This document shows positions 7,067 to 7,781 of a stretch of DNA of 7,781 nucleotides, piece by piece. A program made the translations under genes and the position numbers. Within the stretch, counting starts at the first letter, position 1. Each line of letters opens with the position of its first letter. Source of the stretch: Planctomycetota bacterium (GTDB lineage: Bacteria > Planctomycetota > Planctomycetia > Pirellulales > Pirellulaceae); assembly GCA_023417165.1 (NCBI GenBank), contig JAEZGD010000645.1, positions 1-7,781 on the forward strand, written 5' to 3'. The notes under the pieces were generated by a model. The model did no database searches, was not told where the DNA came from, and saw only the letters and a list, made by a program, of their open reading frames with translations.

Positions 7067-7100
7067 GTGCTAGCGTCGCACAAGGAAACGACGCTATCAC
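7067..7100. repeat. Strong inverted repeat (hairpin or operator)
   Basis: TAGCGTCG (7071-7078) and CGACGCTA (7089-7096) are perfect reverse complements around a 10-base loop. After one C/T mismatch the stem continues with GTG (7067-7069) and CAC (7098-7100), giving 11 paired bases out of 12. No T-run follows on either strand, so a simple terminator is unlikely. A structured RNA leader of the porin transcript or a protein-binding site are the alternatives. Confidence 0.45.
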
Positions 7101-7160
7101 CCACAAAGTCCCGATAATCGTAAATCTCCAGCTAATCCCCCTAATCGTATCACCCGATAA
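7095..7160. repeat. Cluster of short direct repeats
   Basis: Three 8-base words each occur twice within 66 bases: TATCACCC (7095-7102 and 7148-7155), CCCGATAA (7110-7117 and 7153-7160) and TAATCGTA (7115-7122 and 7142-7149). The second copies are interleaved. This looks like a diverged duplication or tandem regulator sites upstream of the porin; chance is possible in such a short stretch. Confidence 0.35.
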
Positions 7161-7179
7161 CGTCTGATGATGGTCGATA

Positions 7180-7191
7180 GGGGAATTCCCC
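7180..7191. promoter_or_regulatory. Perfect 12-base palindrome upstream of the porin
   Basis: GGGGAATTCCCC is a perfect palindrome centred about 43 bases before the porin ATG. This is a suitable place for a repressor or activator site controlling an outer-membrane porin. No known regulator is assigned. Confidence 0.3.
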
Positions 7192-7228
7192 GTTTGATGA
7201 GAGGATGGAAGCGCGAAAGTAGAACCAC

Positions 7229-7781
7229 ATGTCGGCCTGGCTAAAACAGCTTCGTGTCCTGGCGTTCACATGGTCCGCACTGTCCTGTACGACGCTGGTG
7301 ACGTTGGCCCTCGGTCAGGCGCCTGCTGCTCCCGAGGTCCGGCCGATGCCGTCGGAACCAGGAGCAGCGCCTCAGTTTTCAGAGTTTGTCGATCGAGAGA
7401 CGATTCAACGAATTGTCCGTGAAGAGTTGGAAGCGGAAAGAGCGAGGCAGACCAAGGCTTCCGCGCCCGTAACTGATCCTGAGCCCGAATGGATCGAGGT
7501 CGGCAAAGATCGCACCCTTCATTCCCGCTGGGACAACGGCTTCGTGTCCGAATCGGCGGATAAGAGTTTTCGCATCCATGTAGGCGGCCGCCTGGAGTTC
7601 GACAACAGCTGGTTCGCTCAAGATGACAACATCTCAATCGGTCTCTCGCCTGACCAGACCATGCTCGACGGCACGCTGATGCGGCGTGCCCGCTTTCGCA
7701 CCGACGGGCGACTTTGGGACCTCATGGATTTTGCTTGCGAAGTGAATTTCGCCAACATCCAGGATGTCAGCAACGTAGATT
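7229..7781 (+). CDS. Outer-membrane porin, OprP/OprO (phosphate-selective porin) family, N-terminal part
   Basis: The frame is open from the ATG at 7229 to the window end, giving 184 visible residues; the C-terminal barrel is cut off. The N-terminus is a signal peptide: MSAWLKQLR, then a hydrophobic core (about 10-28), with possible cleavage near ALGQA (27-31). Next come a Pro/Ala-rich linker and a charged helix, VDRETIQRIVREELEAERARQ (54-74). This resembles the short periplasmic coiled coil that often precedes the barrel in such porins. Barrel-type sequence follows: SFRIHVGGRLEFDNSWF (113-129) and MRRARFRTDGRLWDLMDFACEVNFAN (151-176), close to the RRAR...G..-.DF.-..DFAN strands of the phosphate-selective porin O/P family. 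It should form an outer-membrane channel; phosphate specificity is only a family name here. An upstream in-frame ATG (7205) is closed by TAG (7220-7222), so 7229 is the likeliest start, although no strong Shine-Dalgarno sits at ideal spacing. Confidence 0.85.
   Translation, partial: MSAWLKQLRVLAFTWSALSCTTLVTLALGQAPAAPEVRPMPSEPGAAPQFSEFVDRETIQRIVREELEAERARQTKASAPVTDPEPEWIEVGKDRTLHSRWDNGFVSESADKSFRIHVGGRLEFDNSWFAQDDNISIGLSPDQTMLDGTLMRRARFRTDGRLWDLMDFACEVNFANIQDVSNVD

Larger units (their letters stand above)
6913..7228. other. Spacer with hairpin and short repeats upstream of the porin
   Basis: This 316-base stretch has no convincing gene. A 79-codon frame at 6928-7167 has no clear Shine-Dalgarno and an unremarkable composition. 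Its second half holds a strong imperfect hairpin (7067-7100), repeated short words (7095-7160) and the palindrome GGGGAATTCCCC (7180-7191). It most likely contains the porin promoter and leader, though I cannot name -35/-10 boxes with confidence. Confidence 0.5.

Noticed and set aside
6928..7167. 79-codon + strand frame
   Set aside because: No clear Shine-Dalgarno or motif; it overlaps the hairpin and repeat cluster, which suit a regulatory spacer better.

Overview
The window reads as chromosomal DNA of a Gram-negative-type bacterium, most likely a planctomycete of the Pirellula/Rhodopirellula kind. This rests on an iduronate-2-sulfatase-type sulfatase, an OprP/OprO-like porin with a signal peptide, long gene-poor spacers and a moderate GC content judged by eye. 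It is an inference from gene content, since no rRNA or other phylogenetic marker is present. All supported genes lie on the + strand.

Layout: (1) 1-1071 is the C-terminal part of a sulfatase whose N-terminus lies before the window. (2) 1072-2239 is a spacer of about 1.2 kb without a convincing gene; it holds two compact hairpins/palindromes and only incoherent overlapping ORFs. (3) 2240-4883 is a tight three-gene cluster: an unrecognised 169-residue protein, a phosphate acetyl/butyryltransferase, and an acetate/butyrate kinase. The first two overlap by ATGA, and the kinase follows after a 35-base gap with its own Shine-Dalgarno. (4) 4984-6912, after a 100-base gap, encodes a 642-residue protein that I match from memory to the DUF4914 family. 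It carries a clear P-loop and blocks resembling the PEP-carboxykinase/HPr-kinase fold. (5) 6913-7228 is a spacer with a strong imperfect hairpin, a cluster of short direct repeats and a 12-base palindrome. (6) 7229 to the window end is the N-terminal part of an outer-membrane porin.

The transferase and kinase form the classical pair that converts acyl-CoA plus phosphate to acyl-phosphate and then to ATP plus the free acid, or the reverse for acid activation. The small protein is probably co-translated with them and may be an accessory or regulator. The P-loop protein could belong to the same operon and link acyl-CoA/acetate metabolism to a PEPCK-like or protein-kinase-like phosphoryl transfer. 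That link is the most interesting hypothesis in the window and is inference only. The sulfatase and porin are probably separate transcription units.
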